Positions 8,666-16,659 are shown, counted from the stretch's first letter. The stretch: 64,000 nucleotides of DNA from Larkinella sp. C7 (GCF_006149005.1 NZ_VBSL01000005.1:338-64337); one strand, 5' to 3'. The notes: a model not told the origin generated them from the sequence alone. Translations and numbers: made by a program.

Positions 8666-10029
8666 TTTTTCGTTTCTCTGTTCACATACCACTCCCGGAA
8701 ACTCTCTTTGGGCGGCTCCGGCATTTCGCGCTGCTTAAACCAGGGATTGAGGGGATTGGAGACCGAATAAGGCAATAACCGCATCATCGTCCGACCGGCT
8801 TTCCCGGAAAAACGGAACAGTTTCGGACTGGATAAGACACTCGCCATCAGCTTCATGCCCTGTTTTTTGGTACTGTCGACGTAGCCCTCGGCCACCAGCA
8901 CCTGCCGCCACTTGTAAAGCTGGTCGTGGATGTCGATCTTGACCGGGCAGACGTTCGAGCAGGAACCGCAAAGCGTCGACGCAAACGGCAAATCAGCGTT
9001 TTTTCGCATATCCAGATTCGGAGCCAGAATGGAGCCGATGGGACCCGCCACGGCATTGTGGTAACTGTGTCCGCCACTCCGGCGATATACCGGGCAGGTG
9101 TTCATACAGGCTCCGCAGCGGATGCACTTGAGCGAGTTCCGGAAATCCGGTCGACCGAGCTGCGTGGTCCGGCCGTTGTCGACAATGATGATGTGCATCG
9201 TCTGCCCTTGGCGGGGCCGGTGAAAATGGCTGGAATACGTCGTGATGGGCTGTCCGGTGGCGCTCCGGGCCAAAAGCCGCAGAAAAACGCCGAGGTGTTG
9301 CGCCTTCGGAATGATTTTTTCGATGCCCATGCTGGCAATGTGAACATCAGCCAGGTGGGCGCCCATGTCGGCGTTGCCTTCGTTCGTACAAACCACAAAA
9401 CCGCCGGTCTCGGCAATGGCAAAGTTGACGCCGGTGAGAGCGGCCCGTCGCGTCAGGAACTTCTCTCTCAGGTGCTGGCGCGCGGCTTCGGCCAGGTATT
9501 TTGGATCCGATGCGCCTTTTTCTGTCCCCAGATGTTCATGGAAAAGCGCCCCGATTTCTTCTTTTTTCTTGTGAATACAGGGCATCACAATGTGACTGGG
9601 TGGTTCGCCAGCGAGTTGAACAACGCGTTCGCCCAAATCTGTATCAACCACATCGACGCCTTTTTCAATCAGGAAATCGTTCAAATGACATTCTTCCGTC
9701 AGCATCGACTTGCTTTTCACCATCTGGGTGGCCCCGGTTTCCCGCAGGATCTGCAGCACGATTTCGTTGTGCTCGTGTCCATCTGCCGCCCAGTGAATTT
9801 TCACCCCGTTTTTGATGGCATTCTGCTCGAATTCGAGCAGGTATTCATCCAGGTTGGACAAGGCGTTGTGCTTGATGCGGGAACCGGCTTCGCGCAGGGC
9901 CTCCCATTCCGGAATTTGAAAAACGGCTTTGTCGCGTTTTTCGCGCACAAACCACAGCGTCTTATCGTGCCAGGTGGTTCGGTCAATATCTTCCGTAAAT
10001 ACTTCGGCGGCTTCGGAGTGATTCATCAT
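8662..10029 (-). CDS. lutB: Lactate utilization iron-sulfur protein B
   Basis: 455 residues from the first of two adjacent ATGs (10029/10026). The conserved family start MNHSEAAEVFTEDIDRT and the stop of the small gene at 10031 both argue against the longer frame that opens at 10077. The N-terminal LUD domain contains GFVVCTNEGNADMGAHL. A ferredoxin-like region follows with CIRCGACMNTCPVYRR and CGSCSNVCPVKID, two Cx2Cx2C...CP clusters binding [4Fe-4S]. It is the electron-transferring core of LutABC. It lies one base after the antitoxin-like gene and overlaps lutC, so in this genome its expression may depend on the cassette upstream. Confidence 0.93.
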   Translation of the reverse strand: MMNHSEAAEVFTEDIDRTTWHDKTLWFVREKRDKAVFQIPEWEALREAGSRIKHNALSNLDEYLLEFEQNAIKNGVKIHWAADGHEHNEIVLQILRETGATQMVKSKSMLTEECHLNDFLIEKGVDVVDTDLGERVVQLAGEPPSHIVMPCIHKKKEEIGALFHEHLGTEKGASDPKYLAEAARQHLREKFLTRRAALTGVNFAIAETGGFVVCTNEGNADMGAHLADVHIASMGIEKIIPKAQHLGVFLRLLARSATGQPITTYSSHFHRPRQGQTMHIIIVDNGRTTQLGRPDFRNSLKCIRCGACMNTCPVYRRSGGHSYHNAVAGPIGSILAPNLDMRKNADLPFASTLCGSCSNVCPVKIDIHDQLYKWRQVLVAEGYVDSTKKQGMKLMASVLSSPKLFRFSGKAGRTMMRLLPYSVSNPLNPWFKQREMPEPPKESFREWYVNRETKK

Positions 10030-10030
10030 G

Positions 10031-10186
10031 TTAGAGGTCGCGGGCTTTGACCCGAACGGGTTTTCCATTCCGGGCAATCACCAGTTCTTCGTCGTTTCGT
10101 TTTGCCTGTTCAATAACGCGCTGAACAGCCCGGCGCATTCCTTCCAGAATTTTTTCGTTTTCTGGAGTGATTTTAATCTCGCCCAT
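10031..10186 (-). CDS. 51-residue antitoxin-like partner of the zeta-type gene
   Basis: A short gene found by reading the strand directly. It runs from ATG at 10186 to TAA at 10031 and overlaps the end of the zeta-like kinase gene by 14 bases. It encodes a charged helical segment (ILEGMRRAVQRVIEQAKRN) followed by ELVIARNGKPVRV. The latter resembles the strand-turn-strand GKPV motif of Phd/YefM-like antitoxins and of small partners of COG4185 kinases. There is no membrane segment. Its translational coupling to the kinase suggests it counteracts or binds it. The antitoxin role is inference from position and this one motif. Confidence 0.6.
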   Translation of the reverse strand: MGEIKITPENEKILEGMRRAVQRVIEQAKRNDEELVIARNGKPVRVKARDL

Positions 10187-10748
10187 TTTGGTTAATCTTC
10201 TCCCAGATTTTCACATTAAACAAATCAAGCGAGGCAGCGATTCCACCTTGTGCAATAAATTCAGGAACTGTCCCGGAATTATTTATGACTAAAAATCGAT
10301 CACTTATGGGGACGTATAAAGTCAGTAAATTTTCAATACTCCGACTGTACCGTCGCTCAATTACATCCGGCGGAATTGAATGCCCTCCTTTTGCAACCCG
10401 AATGCCCACCCGCTCCTTCGCCAGTTCAACGGATTCAATCCACACATAGAACAAAGTAACCGAATAACCGGCCTGTTTCGCGCGTTTAATGGTTTGAACG
10501 TACGACCGTGTCGATAGCGTCGTCTCTACTGCAAAGTCAACGTTTTGTTCAAGCAAATGGTTGATGCGGTTCAGCATAATTCTTCCGGCTTCAAACGCTA
10601 CCGTTTCCGGCTGGAAGGGTGACAGTCCTTTCGCGATCTCATCAGCGTTCACAAATTCCCGGCAATTCAGTACTTCCGGCAAAATGGTGTAAGCCGCCGT
10701 TGTTTTTCCGGCCCCGTTACAACCCGCAAGAATATACAGATTCGGCAT
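10173..10748 (-). CDS. Zeta-toxin-like / COG4185 P-loop kinase
   Basis: 191 residues. Residues 1-20 (MPNLYILAGCNGAGKTTAAY) carry a Walker A loop (GCNGAGKTT). FVNADEIAKGLSPF and VDFAVETTLSTRSY follow, the acceptor and base regions seen in zeta-toxin and chloramphenicol-phosphotransferase-like kinases. The segment GYSVTLFYVWIESVELAKERVGIRVAKGGH matches the nucleotide-lid region of COG4185 proteins. Zeta toxins phosphorylate UDP-N-acetylglucosamine; whether COG4185 members do so is not established. It starts five bases after the XRE gene and overlaps the small partner gene, so it sits in one tight transcript. It could be a toxin or a metabolic small-molecule kinase. Confidence 0.8.
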   Translation of the reverse strand: MPNLYILAGCNGAGKTTAAYTILPEVLNCREFVNADEIAKGLSPFQPETVAFEAGRIMLNRINHLLEQNVDFAVETTLSTRSYVQTIKRAKQAGYSVTLFYVWIESVELAKERVGIRVAKGGHSIPPDVIERRYSRSIENLLTLYVPISDRFLVINNSGTVPEFIAQGGIAASLDLFNVKIWEKINQNGRD

Positions 10749-10753
10749 CAGGA

Positions 10754-10954
10754 TTAATCCGTTTCCTCCAGTTGAAAGATCTCGTTCACGTTTTTCTCAA
10801 ACACCTGCGCCAGTTTCAACGCCAGGATCGTGGAAGGTACGTAACGACCGGTTTCGATGGAATTGATCGTTTGTCGGCTCACGCCAATCTGCCCCGCCAA
10901 ATCCGCTTGTGATAAATCCTTTTCAGCTCGCTCTACTTTAATGCGGTTCTTCAT
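10754..10954 (-). CDS. XRE-family transcriptional regulator (short Cro/YozG type)
   Basis: 66 residues, almost entirely one helix-turn-helix. SQADLAGQIGVSRQTINSIETGRYVPS (residues 14-40) has the recognition helix VSRQTINSIE. It begins inside the stop codon of the membrane-protein gene (ATGA overlap), a common arrangement in which a short XRE regulator is paired with a small polytopic protein. It probably represses its own operon through the 40-bp dyad at 11482-11521. Confidence 0.9.
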   Translation of the reverse strand: MKNRIKVERAEKDLSQADLAGQIGVSRQTINSIETGRYVPSTILALKLAQVFEKNVNEIFQLEETD

Positions 10955-11466
10955 AACGCCATCAAAACCGTCTTTTCAATCCGTCGAATAGACAACCGAA
11001 ACCGGATGATGAACATCAGCAAAACCGTGAACATATTGTAAATCATTACATTCAGGAAAAGACCACCGTGGACGAGAATAATTAGCGCTCCCAATACGAT
11101 GTAATTTACGTAAACCGCCCATTGCAATGACTCCAACCGTAACCGGCTAATCATCTCATCCTCCACTTTCTCTTTCGAGAACGCCACAAATAGCAACCCG
11201 ATGATGACGCCGATGGCTGCCAGTTCATTGGTCAAATTGATCGTGGTAAAAGGCTTGCCCCCAATGTTAAAATTAGAACCATCAGCCAGCCACCAGATCA
11301 ATTGGGAAAACAAATTTGAACCCGGAATCGATTCAGGTATTGTAATCGTCAAAAAATCAATAGAAAACTCTCCATACATCGTCGCTAACCCAAGGATAGC
11401 CGACGGAACAAACAAGATCCAGCCCATCAGCCGGTAACGATTCGGAAATAGCCAGTGTGTCTTCAT
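10951..11466 (-). CDS. Polytopic membrane protein paired with XRE regulator
   Basis: 171 residues with four predicted membrane spans: WILFVPSAILGLATMY (~15-31), LAAIGVIIGLLFVAF (~85-100), WAVYVNYIVLGALIILVHGG (~117-136) and MIYNMFTVLLMFIIRF (~141-157). The loop between spans 2 and 3 is charged (SKEKVEDEMISRLRLE). I do not recognise a catalytic motif. It is first in a four-gene cassette and overlaps the regulator by four bases. Small membrane proteins in such pairs may sense a signal for the regulator or be the regulated effector; nothing in this sequence decides. Confidence 0.75.
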   Translation of the reverse strand: MKTHWLFPNRYRLMGWILFVPSAILGLATMYGEFSIDFLTITIPESIPGSNLFSQLIWWLADGSNFNIGGKPFTTINLTNELAAIGVIIGLLFVAFSKEKVEDEMISRLRLESLQWAVYVNYIVLGALIILVHGGLFLNVMIYNMFTVLLMFIIRFRLSIRRIEKTVLMAL

Positions 11467-11481
11467 AGTGTTATCAAATTA

Positions 11482-11521
11482 TCTTGACCAAATGTAAAAT
11501 AAGCTTTACATATTGTCAAGA
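11482..11521. promoter_or_regulatory. 40-bp nested dyad, candidate operator of the cassette
   Basis: Two perfect inverted repeats share one centre. The outer arms are TCTTGAC (11482-11488) and GTCAAGA (11515-11521). The inner arms are ATGTAAA (11492-11498) and TTTACAT (11505-11511). The dyad ends 16 bp upstream of the membrane-protein ATG, and ATAATTTG lies between them, close to a Bacteroidota -7 element. It is placed and sized as expected for a dimeric XRE repressor controlling its own operon. Confidence 0.65.
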
Positions 11522-11548
11522 CGATTGGACAACTATTTTTTTTAACGG

Positions 11549-12286
11549 TTACCCCTGATTCAGTATTTCGGCGATGTGCATCACCTTCACCGGCAGCTTA
11601 TTCCGGCGAACAATCCCTTCCAGGTGCATGAGACATGACATATCACCTCCGGTCAGTACTTCTGCCCCGTTGCGGATGTGATCTTCGACCCGGTCGATGC
11701 CCATTCGCGCCGAAACCGCTTCTTCAAAAACACAAAACGTACCCCCAAAACCGCAGCATTCGTCTTTCCGGTCGAGGCTGATCAACTCCAGGTCATCCAC
11801 CATGTTCAGTAGCTTTTCCGGTTTGGAATACGGCGCGGCAACCAGTTCCGACATCTGGGAAAGATGCAAGCCGCGTTGTCCGTGGCAACTCTGGTGCAGG
11901 CCGACCTTGTGCGGAAAACGGGCTGACAGGTGCTCTACTTTCAGCACATCCGTCAGAAATTCGGTCAGTTCATACATATGGCTGCGGATTTGCAGCGCGT
12001 CGCCCTCCCGTTTGTCCGAATGCAGATGATGTTTAATATGAAGTGCACAACTCCCTGACGGACAGACAATCGCGTCATAATGATCCCCGAAGTTTTCGAC
12101 AAACAATTCGTTGCAATCGTGGGCCAGATTCTCAAACCCCGAATTGGCCATTGGCTGTCCGCAGCAGGTCTGGTTCAGCGGATAGGTAACCGTGCAACCC
12201 AGTTTTTCCAGCAGTTGCAGCGTGGCGATGCCAACTTTCGGATAAAACTGATCGACGTAACACGGCAAAAAAAGGGCAACTTTCAT
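11549..12286 (-). CDS. lutA: Lactate utilization protein A (CCG-domain Fe-S oxidoreductase)
   Basis: 245 residues, matching LutA/YkgE. It has two cysteine-rich CCG modules: TCCGQPMANSGF (~40-51) with CPSGSCALHIKHH, and SCHGQRGLHL with ECCGFGGTFCVFEEAVSARMG in the second half. These bind a heterodisulfide-reductase-type iron-sulfur centre. With LutB and LutC it oxidises L-lactate to pyruvate. Elsewhere lutA is usually followed directly by lutB; here about 1.5 kb of unrelated cassette intervenes. Cytoplasmic. Confidence 0.93.
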   Translation of the reverse strand: MKVALFLPCYVDQFYPKVGIATLQLLEKLGCTVTYPLNQTCCGQPMANSGFENLAHDCNELFVENFGDHYDAIVCPSGSCALHIKHHLHSDKREGDALQIRSHMYELTEFLTDVLKVEHLSARFPHKVGLHQSCHGQRGLHLSQMSELVAAPYSKPEKLLNMVDDLELISLDRKDECCGFGGTFCVFEEAVSARMGIDRVEDHIRNGAEVLTGGDMSCLMHLEGIVRRNKLPVKVMHIAEILNQG

Positions 12287-12364
12287 CGTTTAGTGAGCAG
12301 TTTACGTCAGACCGTTCAGCGTTACCAGCGGTTTTAAACCGGTCCAGCTCCGTACGACGGTCTC

Positions 12365-13138
12365 TTATTTTTTGGGTTTTCGGAAGCGATACGTTGCCAA
12401 AACCGGCAGGTGATCCGACAATTTCGGCACATCCAAAACCCGGTATCGAATCAGTTCCAGTTCGCTTTGTTTCAGACTCAGGATGTAATCGATCCGCGCT
12501 CCGGTACCAACCAGCGTCGACGTATGCGAATCCCGTCCGGCGTCCGACCAGCGATCCAACAGCTTTTCAATTTCCGGATCATCAGGGTCGGTATTCAAAT
12601 CACCACACCAGATGACGGGTTGAATGCTGTTCTCCAGCGTTTTATCGATGAATGCCAATTGCAGACTCCGGTTCAGCGGAGATTGGTGGTCGAGGTGTGA
12701 ATTGCAAAAACGGACCGTTGTCTTCTCAGATAATTCAACGTACGCACACTGCAAAATCCGCTGCTCGGTTTTATCCGGGTTTGGTAACATCATCTTCTGA
12801 TTTGCAATGATAGGGTACTTCGACAAGATAGCTGTCCCGTACTTACCGCCCTGAAAATCGATGGCACTTCCATACAGCGGATACATCGATGTTAGCCGTG
12901 ACAATTGCCCCAGGTGATCCTGCCCCCGGCTTCGGGTGGTTACACTGTCCACTTCCTGCAAAGCAATGATGTCGGGCTTATATTCCCGAATCAACCTTCC
13001 AATCTGCACGATGGTATTGTGTTCCTGGGCGTTGGCTCCGTGGTGAATGTTGAAAGTCAGAATGGTAATGGTAGATTGCGCGTTTGTTTCCCGAAATAAT
13101 TCAAACACCAGCACCACAATCAATAAACAGATTCGCAT
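12365..13138 (-). CDS. Secreted endonuclease/exonuclease/phosphatase-family hydrolase
   Basis: 257 residues from the ATG at 13138, chosen because it opens a good signal peptide (MRICLLIVVLVFELFRETNAQ). An ATG-like start 12 codons upstream would bury it. The EEP signature residues are all present: LTFNIHHG (first Asn), LQEVDSVT (metal-binding Glu), YGSAIDFQGGKYGTAILS, CNSHLDH, WCGDLNTD and the terminal SDHLPVLATY (Asp-His pair). The family contains exported DNases, sphingomyelinases and sugar-phosphate or phosphodiester hydrolases. The substrate is unknown, and periplasmic or outer action is expected. Confidence 0.88.
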   Translation of the reverse strand: MRICLLIVVLVFELFRETNAQSTITILTFNIHHGANAQEHNTIVQIGRLIREYKPDIIALQEVDSVTTRSRGQDHLGQLSRLTSMYPLYGSAIDFQGGKYGTAILSKYPIIANQKMMLPNPDKTEQRILQCAYVELSEKTTVRFCNSHLDHQSPLNRSLQLAFIDKTLENSIQPVIWCGDLNTDPDDPEIEKLLDRWSDAGRDSHTSTLVGTGARIDYILSLKQSELELIRYRVLDVPKLSDHLPVLATYRFRKPKK

Positions 13139-13213
13139 ACAGTCGCACAGTTGGTTTCTGCCAAAAATACGCACAAATCCCGTTTCTGACAGCTTCCTCT
13201 CCGGCAGGCTGTA

Positions 13214-13540
13214 TTAAAGCGTGAAAATGTTATCCAGTAGCATCCATTTTTCGCCCGGTTTTGCCATCGGCAACGCCTGCTGGTAGGTCCACATCAATGC
13301 TTCCCATTCCTGTACTTTCGGGTTCGCGGCATCCATAGCGGCCTTTTTTTCAAACGAAAAGGATTCATCGGTTTCCATGATCATGAACAACCGGTTGCCA
13401 ATCCGGTAAATCTCCATTTCCGTAATCCCCGCTGAGCGAATGCTCTCTTCGATTTCGGGCCGGAGTTTCTCGTGGTATTTCTCGTATTCGGCAATCGAAG
13501 CCGGATCATCGATGAGGTCAAGGGCGAAGCAGTAACGCAT
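13214..13540 (-). CDS. L-rhamnose mutarotase-family protein (L-fucose mutarotase candidate)
   Basis: 108 residues, the full length of the RhaM/DUF718 fold. YCFALDLIDDPASIAEYEKYHEKLRPEI carries the conserved Tyr and active-site His, MEIYRIGNRLFMIMET is the central strand pair, and WEALMWTYQQALP and PGEKWMLLDNIFTL complete the barrel. The family interconverts alpha and beta anomers of 6-deoxyhexoses. It lies next to fucP and the L-fucose dehydrogenase gene, and no rhamnose gene is present, so fucose is the likelier substrate (inference). Cytoplasmic. Confidence 0.88.
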   Translation of the reverse strand: MRYCFALDLIDDPASIAEYEKYHEKLRPEIEESIRSAGITEMEIYRIGNRLFMIMETDESFSFEKKAAMDAANPKVQEWEALMWTYQQALPMAKPGEKWMLLDNIFTL

Positions 13541-13556
13541 GAGGGAGTTAACAATT

Positions 13557-13620
13557 AAGAGTTATGAGTGAAGAATTAAAAAAAGCGAATCTTGTTGTGA
13601 ACTCTTCACTTATAACTCTT
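13557..13620. repeat. Dispersed inverted repeat, GAGTTATGAGTGAAG type
   Basis: An 18-bp arm AAGAGTTATGAGTGAAGA (13557-13574) faces TCTTCACTTATAACTCTT (13603-13620), one mismatch apart, around a 28-bp loop. It lies between fucP and the mutarotase gene. Its right arm overlaps the end of fucP, so the repeat encodes that protein's last residues and stop. Confidence 0.75.
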
Positions 13621-14890
13621 CACTTTCAACTTTATATCCCCGCCAGCCGTAATACGCCACCACCAGAAAGCACAGGAGCGGGACGATGTAGGCGACTTTG
13701 ATGTTGCTTTGGTCGGAAATGTAGCCCATCAGAACCGGGAATAACGCGCCCCCGGCAATCGCCATCACGAGCAGGGATGACCCCAGTTCGGTATCTTCTT
13801 CCAGTTTGTTGATACCCAGAGAAAAGATCGTGGCAAACATGATCGACTCGAAAAAGGGAACGGCAAAGATCGCCCAAACCGCGATTTGGGAGCGCATGGT
13901 CATGGCTACCACCAACAGCAGGACGCTGATCAGGGAATAGATGGTTAGCAGGCGGTTGGCCGACACAAACCGCATGAGGTATGTCCCAATAAACCGGCCG
14001 ATCAAAAAGCCCAGCATGGCCCAACCCAGCCATTCGGCAGCGGTTTTTTCGGGAACATCACTGGAAAATTTGGCAAACCGGATGAAGAAACTGGTGACAC
14101 ACACCTGCGCACCGACGTAGAAAAACTGCGCAATAACCCCCCAGCGCAAATGCCGGTGCCGAAACACCGAACCCAGGGTTGAAGGCGCTTTCTTTTCGCT
14201 TTCGCTGATGTCCGGCAATTTGGTGAACATGAACAGTGCCGCGACAGCAACCACCACGACCCCAATAACGACATACGGCATTTTGACCTGATCGGCTTCG
14301 TATTGCAAATAGGTATTGAGCTGTTCCGCCGACATGGCGGTCAGCTCAGCTTCCGAATGCTCAATGCCACTCAGGATCACCCGACCGCCCACCACCGGTG
14401 CCAGAAAAGCCCCCAGACCGTTGAACGACTGACTGAAATTCAGCCGGGTCGTAGCCGTGGTCGGATCGCCCAGAATGGTTACGTACGGATTGGCGGCCGT
14501 TTCCAGAAACGCACAACCCGATGCAATGATGAACAAGGCTCCCAGAAAAAAACCATACATCCGGGTGTCGGCGGCTGGAACAAACAGAAAGGCTCCCGCG
14601 GCATACATCAATAAACCGGCAATGATGCCGCGCTGGTATCCGTATTTTTTCATCACAAAACCGGCGGGTAAGGCCATGATGAAGTACCCCAGATAAACCG
14701 CTGAATCAATCAAGGCCGACTGCAAATCCGTCAATTGACACGCTTTCTTTAAGTGCGGAATCAGAATGGGTTCCAGATTATGGACGAAGGCCCAGAGAAA
14801 AAACAAACTGGTTACCAGCGCAAACGCCAGCGTGTAGCCGCGCATTGAACCGGCGGATTGGGCGGTGGTGGAAGAGGGAACGGAGGCCAT
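13610..14890 (-). CDS. fucP: L-fucose:proton symporter, major facilitator superfamily
   Basis: Brings L-fucose across the inner membrane. 426 residues from the ATG at 14890; the longer frame to 14947 adds a segment unlike the family. Twelve hydrophobic spans are visible. Family landmarks are FFLWAFVHNLEPILIPHLKKA (TM1), GYFIMALPAGFVMKKYGYQRG (TM2 and MFS loop motif), GCAFLETAANPYVTILGDP and RLNFSQSFNGLGAFLAPVVGG, all typical of FucP/GlcP sugar transporters. The C-terminal ESEEL and the stop fall within a dispersed repeat. It lies between the mutarotase and dehydrogenase genes, consistent with the catabolic cluster. Confidence 0.92.
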   Translation of the reverse strand: MASVPSSTTAQSAGSMRGYTLAFALVTSLFFLWAFVHNLEPILIPHLKKACQLTDLQSALIDSAVYLGYFIMALPAGFVMKKYGYQRGIIAGLLMYAAGAFLFVPAADTRMYGFFLGALFIIASGCAFLETAANPYVTILGDPTTATTRLNFSQSFNGLGAFLAPVVGGRVILSGIEHSEAELTAMSAEQLNTYLQYEADQVKMPYVVIGVVVVAVAALFMFTKLPDISESEKKAPSTLGSVFRHRHLRWGVIAQFFYVGAQVCVTSFFIRFAKFSSDVPEKTAAEWLGWAMLGFLIGRFIGTYLMRFVSANRLLTIYSLISVLLLVVAMTMRSQIAVWAIFAVPFFESIMFATIFSLGINKLEEDTELGSSLLVMAIAGGALFPVLMGYISDQSNIKVAYIVPLLCFLVVAYYGWRGYKVESEEL

Positions 14891-14976
14891 GAAAAGTCCG
14901 AAAATTAGGATGTAGGTATCTATTTGCGATTCACCGCACGGCGGCACTCAATCGCTCAATAACAATTCACAATTGA

Positions 14977-15759
14977 TCAGGTCAAAGCCCGGTCCAGATG
15001 CACATACCCCCCATCCACATAGATGAGTTGCCCCGTTGTGTGACTGGATTTGTCGGACAGCAGAAAGACCACCATGTTAGCAATTTCCTCCGGGGTCGTC
15101 ATGCGTTTTTCGAGCGGTATTTTCGACACGATGCTATCCAGCTTCTCCTGTGGATTGTCAAACGTTTTGATCCAGTTTTCGTACAGGGGTGTCCACGATT
15201 CAGCCACCACCACAGCATTGACCCGGATGCTGTACGGCAACAACTCCACCGCCCATTCCCGCGTCAGTGCATTCCGACCGCCATTGGCAGCGGCATACGC
15301 CGAGGTGTTCCCCTGCCCGGTTTCGGCGGTTTTGGAGGTAATGTTCACAATCGCCCCTTTGGATTCTTTCAGAGCGGGCAGCGCATGGTGTGCCATCAGA
15401 TAATAATGAACCATGTTCTTATGCAACGACTGCATAAACCGCTCATAGTCACCCATTTCCAATCCGACGCCATCATTGACGCCCGCGTTGTTCACCAGGC
15501 CGTCGATGCGGCCAAATTGCGCCAGGGTTTGCTCAACGGCTTTTTTACATTCTTCCGGCCGGGTCAGTTCGGCAGCAATCTGAAAGGCTTTGCCGCCGGT
15601 CGCCAGGATGGCGTCAACGGTTTTCTGGTTGTCGGCTGCGTTGCGTCCGATGATCACCGGGGTTGCTCCTTCGGCAGCCAGCACGGTCGAGATGCCCTCG
15701 CCGATGCCCTTCGCCCCGCCCGTGACGATGATTATTTTGTCTTGTAGGTTCAGGTTCAT
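14977..15759 (-). CDS. L-fucose dehydrogenase-like SDR
   Basis: 260 residues from ATG 15759. The NAD(P) loop is VTGGAKGIGEGI (Gly-rich, ~14-25), followed by VNNAGVNDG and INITSKTAE-type strands. The C-terminal EWAVELLPYSIRVNAVVVAESWTPLYE and SSHTTGQLIYVDGGYVHLDRALT closely resemble L-fucose dehydrogenases, which oxidise L-fucose to L-fucono-1,5-lactone. The usual YxxxK catalytic motif reads Y155-A-A-A-N159: Asn replaces the catalytic Lys. The base sequence at 15283-15297 is unambiguous. Either this subfamily uses another residue or activity is altered. It sits beside fucP and the lactonase gene, so the pathway role is well supported by context. Confidence 0.85.
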   Translation of the reverse strand: MNLNLQDKIIIVTGGAKGIGEGISTVLAAEGATPVIIGRNAADNQKTVDAILATGGKAFQIAAELTRPEECKKAVEQTLAQFGRIDGLVNNAGVNDGVGLEMGDYERFMQSLHKNMVHYYLMAHHALPALKESKGAIVNITSKTAETGQGNTSAYAAANGGRNALTREWAVELLPYSIRVNAVVVAESWTPLYENWIKTFDNPQEKLDSIVSKIPLEKRMTTPEEIANMVVFLLSDKSSHTTGQLIYVDGGYVHLDRALT

Positions 15760-15826
15760 AAACGTACTCACGGACAACTATCCGCGTAGTTTCTGGTAGG
15801 AATGGTTGAAAATCAGGCTTTCGCCT

Positions 15827-16651
15827 TTACAGATTATAAAACTTCACAGCATTGCCACCGAACACCTTTTGTCGGACATCCTCACCCCACGGTTTCACAT
15901 AGTCCTCCACAATGCTTTTCATTTCTTCATACTCCGCAGCCACGAGGCAAACCGGCCAGTCGGAGCCGAAAACCAGTCGATTGGGACCAAAATGTTCGAA
16001 GACCACATCGAGATACGGGCGAAAATCCTCCGGTTTCCAGGTCTGCCAATCGGCTTCTGTCACCATCCCCGACACTTTGCAATAGACGTTCGGACTTTTG
16101 GCAATCTCGGTCAGGTAGTTTGACCAGGTGTTGATTTTCTGGTCCTTGATATACGGTTTGGCGATGTGGTCGATGATGAAGGAAACCTCCGGAACCGTCC
16201 GAACCAGGTGCAGCGCGGCTTTCAGTTGCGTGGGATAAATCAGGATGTCGTACGTCAGATCAAATGCCGCCAATTGCCGGACACCGCGAATGAATTCCGG
16301 GCGCATCATAAAATCGTCCGGTTCGCCTTGGACGACGTGCCGAAATCCTTTCAGTTCTTCAAACTGCGAGAAGAATTCCAGCCGTTCGTACAGATTTTTG
16401 GCCTGCAAATCGACCCAGCCCACTACGCCTTTGATAAAATCATACGCTTCGGCGAGTTGCAGCAAAAACAGCGTTTCCGATTCCGACTGATCGGCCTGCA
16501 CGGCCACACAGCCCTCCATGCCGTTCTGCTTCAAAACCGGCTCCAGATCGGCGGGCAAAAAATCCCGCCGAATCCGTTGCATTTCTTCCGTAATCCAACT
16601 GTCCCGTTCCGCATTGAAGAACCAGAAATGCTGGTGTGCGTCGATTTGCAT
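15827..16651 (-). CDS. Amidohydrolase, L-fucono-1,5-lactonase candidate
   Basis: 274 residues of the amidohydrolase_2 (PF04909) TIM barrel. The metal-binding start is DAHQHFW (residues 4-10). KGFRHVVQGEPDD is strand 3, FIIDHIAKPYIKD carries the conserved His, and LVFGSDWPVC carries the catalytic Asp. The arrangement matches the lactonase that opens L-fuconolactone to L-fuconate in the non-phosphorylating fucose pathway. No signal peptide. It lies between the dehydrogenase and FAH-hydrolase genes. Related barrels act on other lactones or as decarboxylases, so the substrate rests on neighbours. Confidence 0.85.
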   Translation of the reverse strand: MQIDAHQHFWFFNAERDSWITEEMQRIRRDFLPADLEPVLKQNGMEGCVAVQADQSESETLFLLQLAEAYDFIKGVVGWVDLQAKNLYERLEFFSQFEELKGFRHVVQGEPDDFMMRPEFIRGVRQLAAFDLTYDILIYPTQLKAALHLVRTVPEVSFIIDHIAKPYIKDQKINTWSNYLTEIAKSPNVYCKVSGMVTEADWQTWKPEDFRPYLDVVFEHFGPNRLVFGSDWPVCLVAAEYEEMKSIVEDYVKPWGEDVRQKVFGGNAVKFYNL

Positions 16652-16659
16652 TGAAATTA

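Noticed and set aside
8926-10050. A long open frame of 374 codons on the + strand opposite lutB
   Set aside because: It is the mirror of a well-conserved iron-sulfur gene and its translation shows no domain or signal. Long antisense frames arise here from the codon bias of the real gene.
13214-13540. Assignment of the mutarotase to a rhamnose pathway by family name
   Set aside because: No rhamnose isomerase, kinase or aldolase is present, and all neighbours belong to fucose use; the family name alone is not decisive.
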